Origin: Clostridia bacterium
Lineage (GTDB): Bacteria; Bacillota; Clostridia; Oscillospirales; CAG-272
Reading direction: 5' to 3'
Assembly (NCBI GenBank): GCA_017468385.1
Contig: JAFUIQ010000052.1
Span: 1 to 64,000, forward strand
DNA: 64,000 bases
The notes below the pieces were generated by a model. That model worked only from the letters and a program-made list of their open reading frames with translations. It did no database searches and was not told the origin of the DNA. The translations under genes and the position numbers were made by a program. Each line of letters opens with the position of its first letter. Position 1 is the stretch's first letter. Positions 1-8,310 of this stretch are shown in pieces.

Positions 1-476
1 CGCAGAACGATCTCACGGGGACTGTCCGCGCCGCCGCTCTTGATGTATAGCTTCTTATAGCCTTCGTTTGCGTCGGAATAGGGACCGCTTGTGACAGTGA
101 TGGTAAACGGCGTGTCTGGCGTGTAATTGTTTGCGGGAACCGCGCCCTTGAAATAGGAGAACGGTACATGGTAACCGTCGCTGAAGCGATCGTTCAAAAA
201 CGAGATATCGTGATTGGACAGCGGACGGGGACCGCGCAGAAAATTGAGCATTTCCGTGCCGATCGACTTATCTGCGGCATACACGCACAGCGCGCAGACC
301 GTCAGAGCGGCAGTGGCAAACGGACTGGTAAGCGATGCTTCGCGCAAAGCCTTCATCTCGGCAAGACTTTCGGGAAGTGCTGCGAAGGTGAATGTTTCCT
401 CGCTCGAAAGCGCGGATGCCGCGGCGGATTTCACCGCAGTCTGTACATTTTTCTTCAGCTTATCAAAAATTGACAT
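1..476 (-). CDS. DUF6935-like protein, C-terminus cut by window edge
   Basis: From an ATG at 476, preceded by a GAGGAGG ribosome site, the minus-strand frame stays open to the window edge, so only the first 158 residues are visible. They start with a basic amphipathic helix (MSIFDKLKKNVQTAVKSA), followed by FTFAALPESLAEMKAL and FLRGPRPLSNHDISFL. I recall these words from a clostridial family of unknown function (DUF6935-like); that assignment is from memory. There is no signal peptide, so the product is probably cytoplasmic or membrane-peripheral. It lies 19 bases after the stop of the gene ending at 496 and looks like the last visible gene of a minus-strand operon starting at 4669. No function can be given. 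Confidence 0.75.
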   Translation of the reverse strand, partial: MSIFDKLKKNVQTAVKSAAASALSSEETFTFAALPESLAEMKALREASLTSPFATAALTVCALCVYAADKSIGTEMLNFLRGPRPLSNHDISFLNDRFSDGYHVPFSYFKGAVPANNYTPDTPFTITVTSGPYSDANEGYKKLYIKSGGADSPREIVL

Positions 477-495
477 GATAGATCCTCCTCAAAAT

Positions 496-1068
496 TTATT
501 GATTTTCTAATTTTGTCGCCGCTCCGAACAGCATAATAAGTGCTTTTTCAGCCTCGAGGGACAGGAAACCACTCTGATTGTCGTGGACGTGAATCCGTTC
601 GCCGCTGGCGTAGACGATATCCAAGCTTTCGCCATACATATCAGGCAGACCGCTGACCGTATGGTAATAACCGTTGTGTTTGGCGAAGTCGTATGTTGTA
701 ACGATCTCCTGCAGATGCACCATGAAATCCGCATCTGCCGTATACTCAGCCTTGTCACTTTCGCCGCCGCGCTCGCGCCAATCATACTTTACAAGCACCT
801 CGCCGTCTTTCAGTTCTGCATTGAGTGTGTATACACGGTGCCCGAGGTCATCCACATCGCATGCCGCGATCAGGGAGATTTCACAGTGGAAACTTACAAT
901 TTCATTGGATTCGATCACCTTCGGCGCATCCGTCCAGTAGCGTTTGACAACGCCGCCGTCTATATCATCGTTGCTTTTTTCGGGATGTTTGCGGCAGAGT
1001 GCCGCAATGCCGCCGCCGACGATCACGGCGGCAAATACGGCTCCAAGCCCGATGAACAGCCATTTCAT
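496..1068 (-). CDS. Membrane-anchored hypothetical protein
   Basis: This 190-residue protein is not recognised. It begins MKWLFIGLGAVFAAVIVGGG, a single N-terminal membrane segment or uncleaved signal, then a short linker and a soluble domain of about 150 residues rich in acidic and aromatic residues. The start at 1068 is preferred over an ATG eight codons upstream because GAGGTGA sits six bases before it. It follows the large surface-protein gene by 20 bases and precedes the DUF6935-like gene by 19 bases, so the three are probably co-transcribed. The soluble part should face the outside if the segment is a signal anchor. No catalytic motif is visible. Confidence 0.7.
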   Translation of the reverse strand: MKWLFIGLGAVFAAVIVGGGIAALCRKHPEKSNDDIDGGVVKRYWTDAPKVIESNEIVSFHCEISLIAACDVDDLGHRVYTLNAELKDGEVLVKYDWRERGGESDKAEYTADADFMVHLQEIVTTYDFAKHNGYYHTVSGLPDMYGESLDIVYASGERIHVHDNQSGFLSLEAEKALIMLFGAATKLENQ

Positions 1069-1088
1069 GACCTCACCTCGCTGCTTTT

Positions 1089-4001
1089 TCATTTTTTCTT
1101 CTTGGCAATCACCACAACCACAACGATAATGCAGGCAAGAGCTATCGCTCCGGAAGCAATCACCGCGATCAGCATTGCGGTATTATTTCCATTGTCGGAG
1201 CCGGGTGTGCTTACATCGCCGGTATCGGGCGTGGCCGTAGTGTTTTCGCCGGGATCATCGGTTACATCCGGCGTGCCTGGAACGGTGGTGTCTTGCTCAT
1301 TCGGTTTATCCGTTGTCTGAGGCACGTCCGTTGTAGCGCCAGAATCGGTTTTATCTCCGGATTTGTATCCGCAAACGGTACATTTACCTGCTTTGTTGAA
1401 TTCGTGGGCTTCCTTTTCCACGGTCACAGTACCGCATCCCTTGACGGTACACTCTTTCCAGTGAACGTCAGCGTCGGATTTCCATTTTGAATCTTTGTGA
1501 CCGACAGCGGGGATGATCAGGCTGTCTTCATCCGTGATTTCCTTGGTTCCCTTACTGTCACTGAAAATTTTGCCGCAGCCATCGCAGACGTAATGCTGTT
1601 CCTTACCGGTGTCCGTACAAGAGGCCTCCACCTTGGCAATCTTAGTCAGGGAATGTTTGTGCTGCTTGGCGGGGGCGATGACGTAGGCACAATCCGTACA
1701 GGTCTGCGGGCTCTGTTCCGTTGCCGCCGCACCGGGTGTATGCTTCACAATACTGTCGTGATCGCCGCATACGGTACACTTGTGTGCGTGTCCCTTGGTG
1801 TCAGTGTAGTCCCACTGGGTGCTCCAGGTATGGTCGCCGGTCTTGCCATATTCGGTGCCGCATACGGAACATTTTGCCTTGTTCTGACAATCCGCAGTAC
1901 CGCCCGAATGTGCCTGAACGGTATCATGCTCACCGCAGACCGTACACTTATACGCATGACCGTTTTTGTCGGTGTACTCCGGCGTTTTGCTCCACTGATG
2001 CTGCATCACTTCGCCGTATTCAGTCTTACATTCGGCGCATTTTGCCAATTCTCCGCACTTTGCTGTACCGCCGCTGTGAGGAATAAGGGTATCGGTGATG
2101 CCGCAAACCTTACACTTGTGCGCATGACCTTTTTCATCCTTGTAATCCCACGCACTTCCAAAGCTGTGCTCGGCAAGCTCGCCGTAATACTCGCCGCAGT
2201 TTTTGCAAATTGCGCGGTTGTCACAGGTAGCCTTGCCGCCGGTGTGCTCCAGTTTTTCGGTCACGCCCCAGGAGAGAATATCGGCGATTTCCTTCGTGCA
2301 CTTGGAATCCTCAAAATTCTTTCCGCATTCGGGACAGAAGTAATACGATTTTTTGCCCGCTTCCTTACAACTTGCCTTGACTTCGTCCACCTTCAGCGGA
2401 GAGTGCTTGTGTTCCGCTATCTTGGGGAATGTGTAGTAAAGTGTAACTTCCTCGTTGCTGCGGGAGCTTACCTCAGCACTGGCGCCATTGACGGTAGCCG
2501 CCACGTTTACCGCACCGGACTGATACCGAAACTCATAGCCATTATTTGCCCAGAGCATAATCTGAACGGTATAGGTCTTGCCGGCCTCAAATTTGTCCGA
2601 TGTGGACATGGTTTTCTTATCGGTCTCGTTATACCAGGAAATACCGTTTTTGGTGGTTGCGTTGTTATAGTCCGCCGCACTGCAATTGATGTTGGTGTAC
2701 GTTGCCGCGTAGTCGGGAGTCTTCCCCTCCGCGGGAGCATCTACCCCGGCAACATCCACCGTACGGATTACAGCGTTTCCGGTCTTCGGAAATGTGTATG
2801 TAACAATGGCCTCGGTCTTACTGCTCTTCACCTCTGCACTGTTTCCGTTGACCGTAGCAGTCATGCGGGTGTTTCCGTTGCCGTCGGCATCAAACTCAAA
2901 GCCCTCCTTAGGTACAAGACGGATGACGATCTGATAGATTTCGCCTGCATCAAAGGTACCTTTCGACGTTTCCAGATAGTTGCCGCCGGCCACACGCCAG
3001 GCGACACCCTTGTGATACACGGAATCGTTCACGGAATCAAGGCGTTCAAAACCGCTGTTATCACAGGTGAAATTATAGTTTAAAGGGTCTCCGGCAACCG
3101 GCGCTTTGACATCGGAAAGCTTGACCGAATTGATCACAAGCTTCCCCTCGCATTTATATACCTTGGTGGCCACCAGACAGCGCATAAACGGATTTCTCGT
3201 GTAATCGGGCAGAACCGACAACGGTTCTCCGTCGAGGGTAACCGTTACGGCAGGCATGGGTCTGTCGCTTGTTGCAAAAGGATGGGTATAATCCTTCGCA
3301 AAATCATTGTCGTTACCGACAAAGAGATAGATCATCGCGGTGTAAGACTTTCCGTATTCAAATACACCGCTGAACGCCGAACCGTCCTGATTTGTCCACA
3401 CTACCTCCGTAGTTACGCGGTAATCACTGCTCGTCACAGATGTGTCCGCACCGAGATGATGAACGGGAAGATCCAGACCGGTGAGAGCCACCGACGAGAT
3501 GTCGTTCGAAGTCCGTTTTCCCGTTGCGGGGAACGTGCATCTGACGGTCAGATACTTTTTGTTATCCTGACCGGATACATTCCAAACGGTTGCGGACCAC
3601 TCGCCGGCTCCTGCTCCGCTTCCCACGTCTGCGGTTACGGTCGTATTGCCGTTTGCGTCGGTCGTGAAGGTATACGCATCCTTTGCCCAGACCTCACACT
3701 CTACCGTGTATACGGTGTTTTCTTCAAAATACATAGTGGAGCCCATGATCGTTTGAACGGACGGAGTGGTACCCTTATACCAATTGATACTCATTATCGT
3801 ATATTGTCCGGGAGAGTACGGCGTCACGTTAAAGTCGGGTTTTTGTCCGGCCACGGGGGCTTCACAGTTGCGGATACCAATGCGGCTGCACGTTGTGAAA
3901 TTTTCCTTGGCCGCGTTTGCCGACAGCGGTAAAATGCTGAGCATCATGATCATGCAAAGCATCGCAGCAAATATTTGCCTAAGATATGTACGCGTCTTCA
4001 T
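1089..4001 (-). CDS. Large surface protein with repeated CxxC modules
   Basis: A 970-residue secreted protein. Residues 1-29 are a signal peptide (basic MKTRTYLRQ, hydrophobic core, ANA-like cleavage site). Next come three or four beta-rich repeats of about 110 residues with recurring GISWY/GVAWR and YTFPKTG words. The central 350 residues hold at least four related Cys/His modules (paired CxxC, the words GHAHKC and HSGGTA), resembling tandem zinc-ribbon-like repeats. A Thr/Pro/Asp-rich stalk and a final hydrophobic segment ending in KKKK follow, typical of a membrane anchor. The start at 4001 has AAGGAG upstream and begins the signal peptide. It is probably a cell-envelope adhesin or binding protein, but no ligand can be named. 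The upstream zinc-ribbon gene is 25 bases away. Confidence 0.8.
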   Translation of the reverse strand: MKTRTYLRQIFAAMLCMIMMLSILPLSANAAKENFTTCSRIGIRNCEAPVAGQKPDFNVTPYSPGQYTIMSINWYKGTTPSVQTIMGSTMYFEENTVYTVECEVWAKDAYTFTTDANGNTTVTADVGSGAGAGEWSATVWNVSGQDNKKYLTVRCTFPATGKRTSNDISSVALTGLDLPVHHLGADTSVTSSDYRVTTEVVWTNQDGSAFSGVFEYGKSYTAMIYLFVGNDNDFAKDYTHPFATSDRPMPAVTVTLDGEPLSVLPDYTRNPFMRCLVATKVYKCEGKLVINSVKLSDVKAPVAGDPLNYNFTCDNSGFERLDSVNDSVYHKGVAWRVAGGNYLETSKGTFDAGEIYQIVIRLVPKEGFEFDADGNGNTRMTATVNGNSAEVKSSKTEAIVTYTFPKTGNAVIRTVDVAGVDAPAEGKTPDYAATYTNINCSAADYNNATTKNGISWYNETDKKTMSTSDKFEAGKTYTVQIMLWANNGYEFRYQSGAVNVAATVNGASAEVSSRSNEEVTLYYTFPKIAEHKHSPLKVDEVKASCKEAGKKSYYFCPECGKNFEDSKCTKEIADILSWGVTEKLEHTGGKATCDNRAICKNCGEYYGELAEHSFGSAWDYKDEKGHAHKCKVCGITDTLIPHSGGTAKCGELAKCAECKTEYGEVMQHQWSKTPEYTDKNGHAYKCTVCGEHDTVQAHSGGTADCQNKAKCSVCGTEYGKTGDHTWSTQWDYTDTKGHAHKCTVCGDHDSIVKHTPGAAATEQSPQTCTDCAYVIAPAKQHKHSLTKIAKVEASCTDTGKEQHYVCDGCGKIFSDSKGTKEITDEDSLIIPAVGHKDSKWKSDADVHWKECTVKGCGTVTVEKEAHEFNKAGKCTVCGYKSGDKTDSGATTDVPQTTDKPNEQDTTVPGTPDVTDDPGENTTATPDTGDVSTPGSDNGNNTAMLIAVIASGAIALACIIVVVVVIAKKKK

Positions 4002-4026
4002 GGTTTGATTCTCCTTGATGTAAAAT

Positions 4027-4308
4027 TTATTCATTCGCGCTATAGCCAACTTTTCTGCCGCAGTGCGGGCAGTACTGCGTATCCCCGGTGAGGGGAATGT
4101 CGCACGACGGACAGCAGAAATGCATCGTTTTATATTCGTCAAAAAGTGTTTTGCGCGTCAGCAGCTTTTTGCATGCGGGACATACAATCGATGTGCTTTT
4201 CGCAATCTGACCGCACCGTGGGCAAACCTTGATCTTTTTCATGGCAAACGGTCCCATACCATAGGATTCAAGTTGAATGAATTTTTCGGTTTTGTGATCA
4301 CGTATCAT
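4027..4308 (-). CDS. Small double zinc-ribbon protein
   Basis: A 93-residue cytoplasmic protein with four CxxC pairs: CPRCG and CPACKK, then CCPSCD and CPHCG, which together look like two zinc ribbons. I chose the ATG at 4308 because a GGGGGA lies about six bases before it; an in-frame ATG at 4323 is possible. It overlaps the preceding zinc-ribbon gene by about eleven bases, indicating translational coupling. Such ribbons often mediate protein or nucleic-acid contacts, but nothing here defines a partner. The co-occurrence with a surface protein also full of CxxC modules suggests a shared theme, perhaps metal handling, which is inference. Confidence 0.7.
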   Translation of the reverse strand: MIRDHKTEKFIQLESYGMGPFAMKKIKVCPRCGQIAKSTSIVCPACKKLLTRKTLFDEYKTMHFCCPSCDIPLTGDTQYCPHCGRKVGYSANE

Positions 4309-4669
4309 CGAAGGTTCCCCCATAAATCAGATGCTCTCCGCAGCCGGGACAGACAGAATCGGTTGCTGATACCTTCATGCCGCAGAACTTGCAGAATTCC
4401 GGTGTATCCTCCCAGGGTGCACATCCGACACACTCCAGGGCATCTGCATTGTACATTGCATCTATCACCCACTTGCCGCATTTATGGCAGAGTTGGAAGT
4501 TTTTCTTTCCTTCCTTCTCCCACGCAAGCTCCAGTTCCTTTTCCGGATCCGCTTCGTTATATGCTTCTGTCGTACAAAACAAAGCTCCGGTCATATCACA
4601 GAAAAAATTATACCGGTTCCCACCGGAATCTGATATGATCTTGTAGTGCGCGGTTTTCTTCTTTTGCAT
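4298..4669 (-). CDS. Zinc-ribbon protein, first gene of operon
   Basis: A 123-residue protein whose N-terminal 60 residues (YKIISDSGGNRYNFFCD onward) form an unknown domain. The C-terminal half has CHKCG, CVGC, CKFCG and CPGCG pairs, consistent with two zinc-binding ribbons. The start at 4669 is supported by AAAGGAG upstream. It overlaps the next zinc-ribbon gene and is the first gene of the five-gene minus-strand run 4669-1. A convincing promoter for it is not visible, although a strong promoter on the opposite strand lies at 4736-4764. No specific role is recognised. Confidence 0.7.
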   Translation of the reverse strand: MQKKKTAHYKIISDSGGNRYNFFCDMTGALFCTTEAYNEADPEKELELAWEKEGKKNFQLCHKCGKWVIDAMYNADALECVGCAPWEDTPEFCKFCGMKVSATDSVCPGCGEHLIYGGTFDDT

Positions 4670-4735
4670 AAAGTCAGCTCTCCTTTCAGGAATAGAATCC
4701 ATTTTTTACGTTTTCCTAACTTCCGTGCCCAAACC

Positions 4736-4764
4736 TTGACTGTATCAATGAAATATGCTATAAT
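4736..4764 (+). promoter_or_regulatory. Strong sigma-A promoter
   Basis: TTGACT (4736-4741), a 17-base spacer, and a perfect TATAAT (4759-4764). Transcription would start near 4771 and run into a structured non-coding stretch and then the binding-protein gene at 5034, giving a leader of about 260 bases or a separate small RNA. Confidence 0.8.
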
Positions 4765-4770
4765 AAAAAT

Positions 4771-4990
4771 ACAGTTGGGGCGGTCTCCCGATTCGTTGGC
4801 GCGCTTCCGGAGACATGACAACCCTTATTGTCACGGGGTACCCCATACTCTTTTTCAAGACCATGACAGGCTTTATACCCTCCTTGAACTGCACCTGCAA
4901 GAATAATTATATGGATTTTTGATTTTTTGTCCCCCACCCAAATGGGCAAAAGGTGGGGAAAACGCAAATTTTTTCTGCGTTTTAAGAGAA
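4771..4990 (+). ncRNA. Structured leader or small RNA, family not recognised
   Basis: This interval lies between the strong promoter and the gene at 5034 and has no supportable ORF. Visible pairings are CAGTT (4772-4776) with AACTG (4887-4891), extended by G-rich 4777-4783 with pyrimidines before 4887, as a closing stem; GTCTCC (4783-4788) with GGAGAC (4809-4814); TGACAA (4816-4821) with TTGTCA (4828-4833); and a GGGGTACCCC palindrome (4835-4844). Downstream are CCCCACC/GGTGGGG (4931-4958) and an AACGCA/TGCGTT hairpin (4960-4982) followed by a short T run. The multi-helix shape with trailing hairpins suits a cis-regulatory leader or a free-standing small RNA. I could not match it to 6S, SRP, tmRNA or a known riboswitch. 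Confidence 0.5.
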
Positions 4991-5033
4991 AAAATCCAAA
5001 ATTCAGGCGAAAATTGCCGGGAGGCCTCATAAC

Positions 5034-6374
5034 ATGAAAAAATATATCTCGTTACTCTTGCTCACAGCAATCTTTCTTCTGACATTCTCCGGATGTCAGT
5101 TCCCGGGCAGCAAGAAGACGCTGCTTGATCCCACAAACCCTGTCACGCTGACCATCTGGCACGTGTACGGCGAACAGGCGGATGCCCCCATGAATCTTCT
5201 GATCGATGAATTCAACGATACCGTCGGAAAAGATAAGGGAATCCAGGTCCGTGTCACCAACGTAACCGGAACCTCCAAAATTCTCGCACAGCTGCTCGAT
5301 GCGCAGGCGGGAAATCCGGGTGCCGCAGAGCTGCCCGATCTGTTTTCCTGCCACACACAGAACGCCCCTGCCTTGGGTGCCGAAAACCTTCTGGATTTTG
5401 GCGAGTGGTTTTCAGAGGATGAGCTTTCCGGATATGTACCGGAATTTCTGGCCAGCGGTATGCTCGACGGAAAGCTCGCGGTCTTTCCGGTATCCAAATC
5501 CACATACGCGCTGTTTATAAACGGTTCGCAGTTTGACCGTTTTGCGACAGATACGGGCGTTACATACGAAAGCCTGTCCGACTGGAACTCCTTCTTTGCC
5601 GCCGCCGAAAAATATTATGAGTGGTCTGACGGCAAGCCTTTCTGCGCGTTTGACTATCTGATCCGTCACATGGAGCTTGATGTACTTTCAAAAACCGGAA
5701 AACTGGAATACACCGAAAATGGATGGTACGACACAGAGGATACCGCCATCAAAGACTCCTTCGGTATGTTCGCCGAGGCTCTTGCTAAAGGTCACGTTGC
5801 CGTATCGGATCTGTATGCCAATACGCAGGTGATGACCGGCGATGTGCTCTGCGGCATCGGTTCTTCGGCGGCAGTCGGATATTATAATGACACCGTTACC
5901 TACCCCGACAACACCTCCGAGCCAATGAAGCTGCAGGTACTTCCTCTTCCCAGATCCGGTGGAGAAAATGAATATATGCCTCAGACGGGCGTTGGTATCA
6001 GTGCCTTCAAAACAACCGATCAGAAAGCCGAAGCAGCCTACGAATTTGTGAAATGGTTCACCGAGAGCGAACGCAATTTGGATTTCGTGGTTCAAACCGG
6101 CTATATGCCCGTAACCGACGGCGCATTTGAAGCTATCAGTAACTATACCTTTGCGGATGATGGATACGCTAACCTGTATGCGGCGATTAAAACGATGTAT
6201 GAAGAATATATTCCCGTTGTCCGTCCCGATTTTGACGGGTTTTATGATAAAACCGATGCGCTGTACGATGGGCTTCGCAAAATGCAACCTTCTCTGACCG
6301 AACGCTATGAAAAAGGTGAAGCCATCGGAGAACTTACCGAAGCGATCTGGGATTTTTTCTGCGGTATTGACTGA
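5034..6374 (+). CDS. Extracellular solute-binding lipoprotein (family 1)
   Basis: A 446-residue lipoprotein. The signal peptide ends in the lipobox TFSGC with lipid-accepting Cys21. The mature part has the family 1 (maltose-binding-like) binding-protein pattern: TLTIWHVYGEQ near the N-terminus, LPDLFSCHTQNAPAL, and a C-terminal AAYEFVKWFTESERN helix. Such proteins bind sugars or oligosaccharides and deliver them to ABC permeases. No permease or ATPase gene follows here; the next gene, 14 bases downstream, is a membrane sensor with a LuxR-type HTH. It may therefore serve as a sensory co-receptor, which is inference. GGGAGG precedes the ATG. The long structured leader upstream could control expression. 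Confidence 0.85.
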   Translation: MKKYISLLLLTAIFLLTFSGCQFPGSKKTLLDPTNPVTLTIWHVYGEQADAPMNLLIDEFNDTVGKDKGIQVRVTNVTGTSKILAQLLDAQAGNPGAAELPDLFSCHTQNAPALGAENLLDFGEWFSEDELSGYVPEFLASGMLDGKLAVFPVSKSTYALFINGSQFDRFATDTGVTYESLSDWNSFFAAAEKYYEWSDGKPFCAFDYLIRHMELDVLSKTGKLEYTENGWYDTEDTAIKDSFGMFAEALAKGHVAVSDLYANTQVMTGDVLCGIGSSAAVGYYNDTVTYPDNTSEPMKLQVLPLPRSGGENEYMPQTGVGISAFKTTDQKAEAAYEFVKWFTESERNLDFVVQTGYMPVTDGAFEAISNYTFADDGYANLYAAIKTMYEEYIPVVRPDFDGFYDKTDALYDGLRKMQPSLTERYEKGEAIGELTEAIWDFFCGID

Positions 6375-6388
6375 GGTGGGGTGAAGAT

Positions 6389-8089
6389 ATGCGAAAACTC
6401 ACCGCTTTGCGTTACTCCGAATGGTCACTGAAGCGGAAACTGTTTGTATATATGCTTCTCCTTGCTGCACTGCTTCTTTTGATCCTTTTTATCGGTCTTG
6501 CCGCCATCGGTCGCACAAGCAGTACTTCGGATACGGTATACGATTCGCTGGAATTACAGATGGAGGTCTTTGAAAAGGACATCCTAACCCATTTCGATCA
6601 CCTTGCCGCATCTGCCGTTGCACTTTCGGCTGACATGACCGAAATACTCACTGACAGCCTTCAGGAAAAAAACATAGTATTCCCCGCTTTGAACGACAAC
6701 AGCGAGGCAATTGCCGATCTGCAGGGCACCATGCTCGAGCCGCTGATGCAAAAGCTTCTGCAGACGGACTGCTCCGGTGCGTTCGTCATGCTGGATGCCA
6801 CGGTCAACAGTACACTATCGGAGGCTGCCGTTTCCAAGTCCGGCCTGTATCTGCAGATAAACGGCTATGAGCGGACCGCTTCCGATGTGATCCTGTACCG
6901 CGGCATCGCCGATATTGCAAAATCCTATGAAATCATGCCGCATCGAAAATGGCGGCTGGAATTCCGCATCGATCTCTTCCCGGATTATGCGGAAATTGTA
7001 TCTTCTACAACTACACCCCCCCGAAAGTTTTATCATATCTCGGAGCCGTTCAAATTGCCCGGAACCTCTGAATATGTGCTGCTTGTCACTGTTCCGATGG
7101 TCGGAGACGACGGAACCTACTTTGGAGTCTGCGGTTATGAGGTCAGTGCCAGCTACTTTATGATGCATCACGAACAGCCGTCCAAGCTGCAGCATCTTAA
7201 CTGCCTCCTAGCAACAACTCACGAAAACACTCTGATCACCGCCGGAGCGCTCAGCTGCGGAAGCCGTGACGCGTATTTCCACACACTGACCGAGGATTAC
7301 GCCATCCTGAAAAAAGACGAAAACCTCTCTGTTTTTGAGGATGAAAACTTTTCCTACCTTGGCATCTCCCGTTCGATTGCACTTGCATCGACCGAGGAGC
7401 ATTTGCTGGTCGTTATGATTCCGAAAACCGATTATGACCGGATGCTGTCCAAAAGCGTCATACAGACTGTAATGTTCCTGCTGCTTCTTCTGTTTTTCAC
7501 AGTCAGCTTCTGCCGATATTTCAGCAAACGGTTTCTGACACCGCTGCTCACCGCCCTTGAGCAGATCAAATCGGACAAGCGCAGTGAAACCGTATCCGGC
7601 ATACCGGAAATCCTTGATCTTGTGGAATATCTGGATCAACAGGAAAAGGCACGCGGCGAAATACTGACCTCGCTTGAACAAAAGAATCTTGCGTCAGAAA
7701 ACGAAAAGCTCCGCCTTAAAGCGGAGTATGACCGTGCGCTGTGTGATTTTCGCAGAGTGGAATTGGAATACACCTCTGCCAAGGACGAACTTCTTCGACT
7801 GCAGAGCGAGATGGAACGGCTCGCCTATTCCCGTAAAACCGAAATCGACCCTGCGGATTATCAGTACTTCTTAGCAGGTCTGCAGACGCTTACCGAATCG
7901 GAGCGTAATTTGTTGGAATATTATCTTGCCGGTAAAAGTGTGAAAGAAATCCTTGCGTTGACCGGCATCAAGGAAAGTACGCTGAAATACCATAATCACA
8001 ACCTGCTCGGCAAGCTCGGCGTATCGTCACGCAAGCAGATGCTGCGCTATGCCGAAGTTATGCGCCATCAAAAGGAGGAGGCAGAATGA
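6389..8089 (+). CDS. Two-TM sensor with C-terminal LuxR-type HTH
   Basis: This 566-residue protein combines sensing and DNA binding. Residues 18-41 are a first membrane helix, about 42-355 an extracytoplasmic sensor region (possibly Cache-like), and 357-375 a second membrane helix. A HAMP-sized linker leads to a coiled coil at about 415-480, and residues 500-558 form a LuxR/GerE-type HTH (LTESERNLLEYYLAGKSVKE, then IKESTLKYHNHNLLGKLGVS). No kinase or receiver domain is present, so it would act as a membrane-tethered one-component regulator. It is co-directional with the binding-protein gene 14 bases upstream and overlaps the XRE gene by four bases (ATGA). The direct partnership with the binding protein is inferred from context. 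Confidence 0.8.
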   Translation: MRKLTALRYSEWSLKRKLFVYMLLLAALLLLILFIGLAAIGRTSSTSDTVYDSLELQMEVFEKDILTHFDHLAASAVALSADMTEILTDSLQEKNIVFPALNDNSEAIADLQGTMLEPLMQKLLQTDCSGAFVMLDATVNSTLSEAAVSKSGLYLQINGYERTASDVILYRGIADIAKSYEIMPHRKWRLEFRIDLFPDYAEIVSSTTTPPRKFYHISEPFKLPGTSEYVLLVTVPMVGDDGTYFGVCGYEVSASYFMMHHEQPSKLQHLNCLLATTHENTLITAGALSCGSRDAYFHTLTEDYAILKKDENLSVFEDENFSYLGISRSIALASTEEHLLVVMIPKTDYDRMLSKSVIQTVMFLLLLLFFTVSFCRYFSKRFLTPLLTALEQIKSDKRSETVSGIPEILDLVEYLDQQEKARGEILTSLEQKNLASENEKLRLKAEYDRALCDFRRVELEYTSAKDELLRLQSEMERLAYSRKTEIDPADYQYFLAGLQTLTESERNLLEYYLAGKSVKEILALTGIKESTLKYHNHNLLGKLGVSSRKQMLRYAEVMRHQKEEAE

Positions 8090-8310
8090 CGATCGGAGAC
8101 CGACTGAACCGTATTATCAAGGAACAGGGCATCACAAAAACAGAATTCGCCCGCCGCATCGGTGTGACAGAGAATTATATTTATATTCTTACCGGCAAAA
8201 GTCGCAGTGCAAACAAAACCAAAGTCATCTCGCCCATGCTTGCCAAAGTGATTGGACTTGAATTTGGGTATGATCCGGATTGGGTGCTGAATGGAGACGG
8301 GGAGAAATGA
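8086..8310 (+). CDS. Small XRE-family HTH protein
   Basis: A 74-residue protein consisting almost only of a Cro/C1-type HTH: TIGDRLNRIIKEQGITKTEF begins helix 1, ARRIGVTENYIYIL is the recognition helix pair, and the final residues PDWVLNGDGEK follow a common XRE tail. It overlaps the LuxR-type sensor gene upstream (ATGA at 8086) and the transglutaminase-like gene downstream (stop and start share 8307-8310), so all are translationally coupled. It is presumably cytoplasmic and probably regulates this locus or modulates the sensor. Targets are unknown. Confidence 0.8.
   Translation: MTIGDRLNRIIKEQGITKTEFARRIGVTENYIYILTGKSRSANKTKVISPMLAKVIGLEFGYDPDWVLNGDGEK

Noticed and set aside
1700..2300. CRISPR array suggested by regularly spaced similar segments
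   Set aside because: The repeats are coding, diverged at the nucleotide level and in frame within the surface protein.
1497..3083. A 528-codon plus-strand frame inside the surface-protein gene
   Set aside because: Antisense to a protein with a signal peptide, repeats and an anchor. Its translation has no recognisable domain.
4771..4990. Identification as 6S RNA, SRP RNA or tmRNA
   Set aside because: The CCTTGAAC segment and length recalled 6S RNA, but the central bubble and conserved core could not be matched, and neither the SRP tetraloop region nor a tmRNA tag frame is present. Kept as unassigned.
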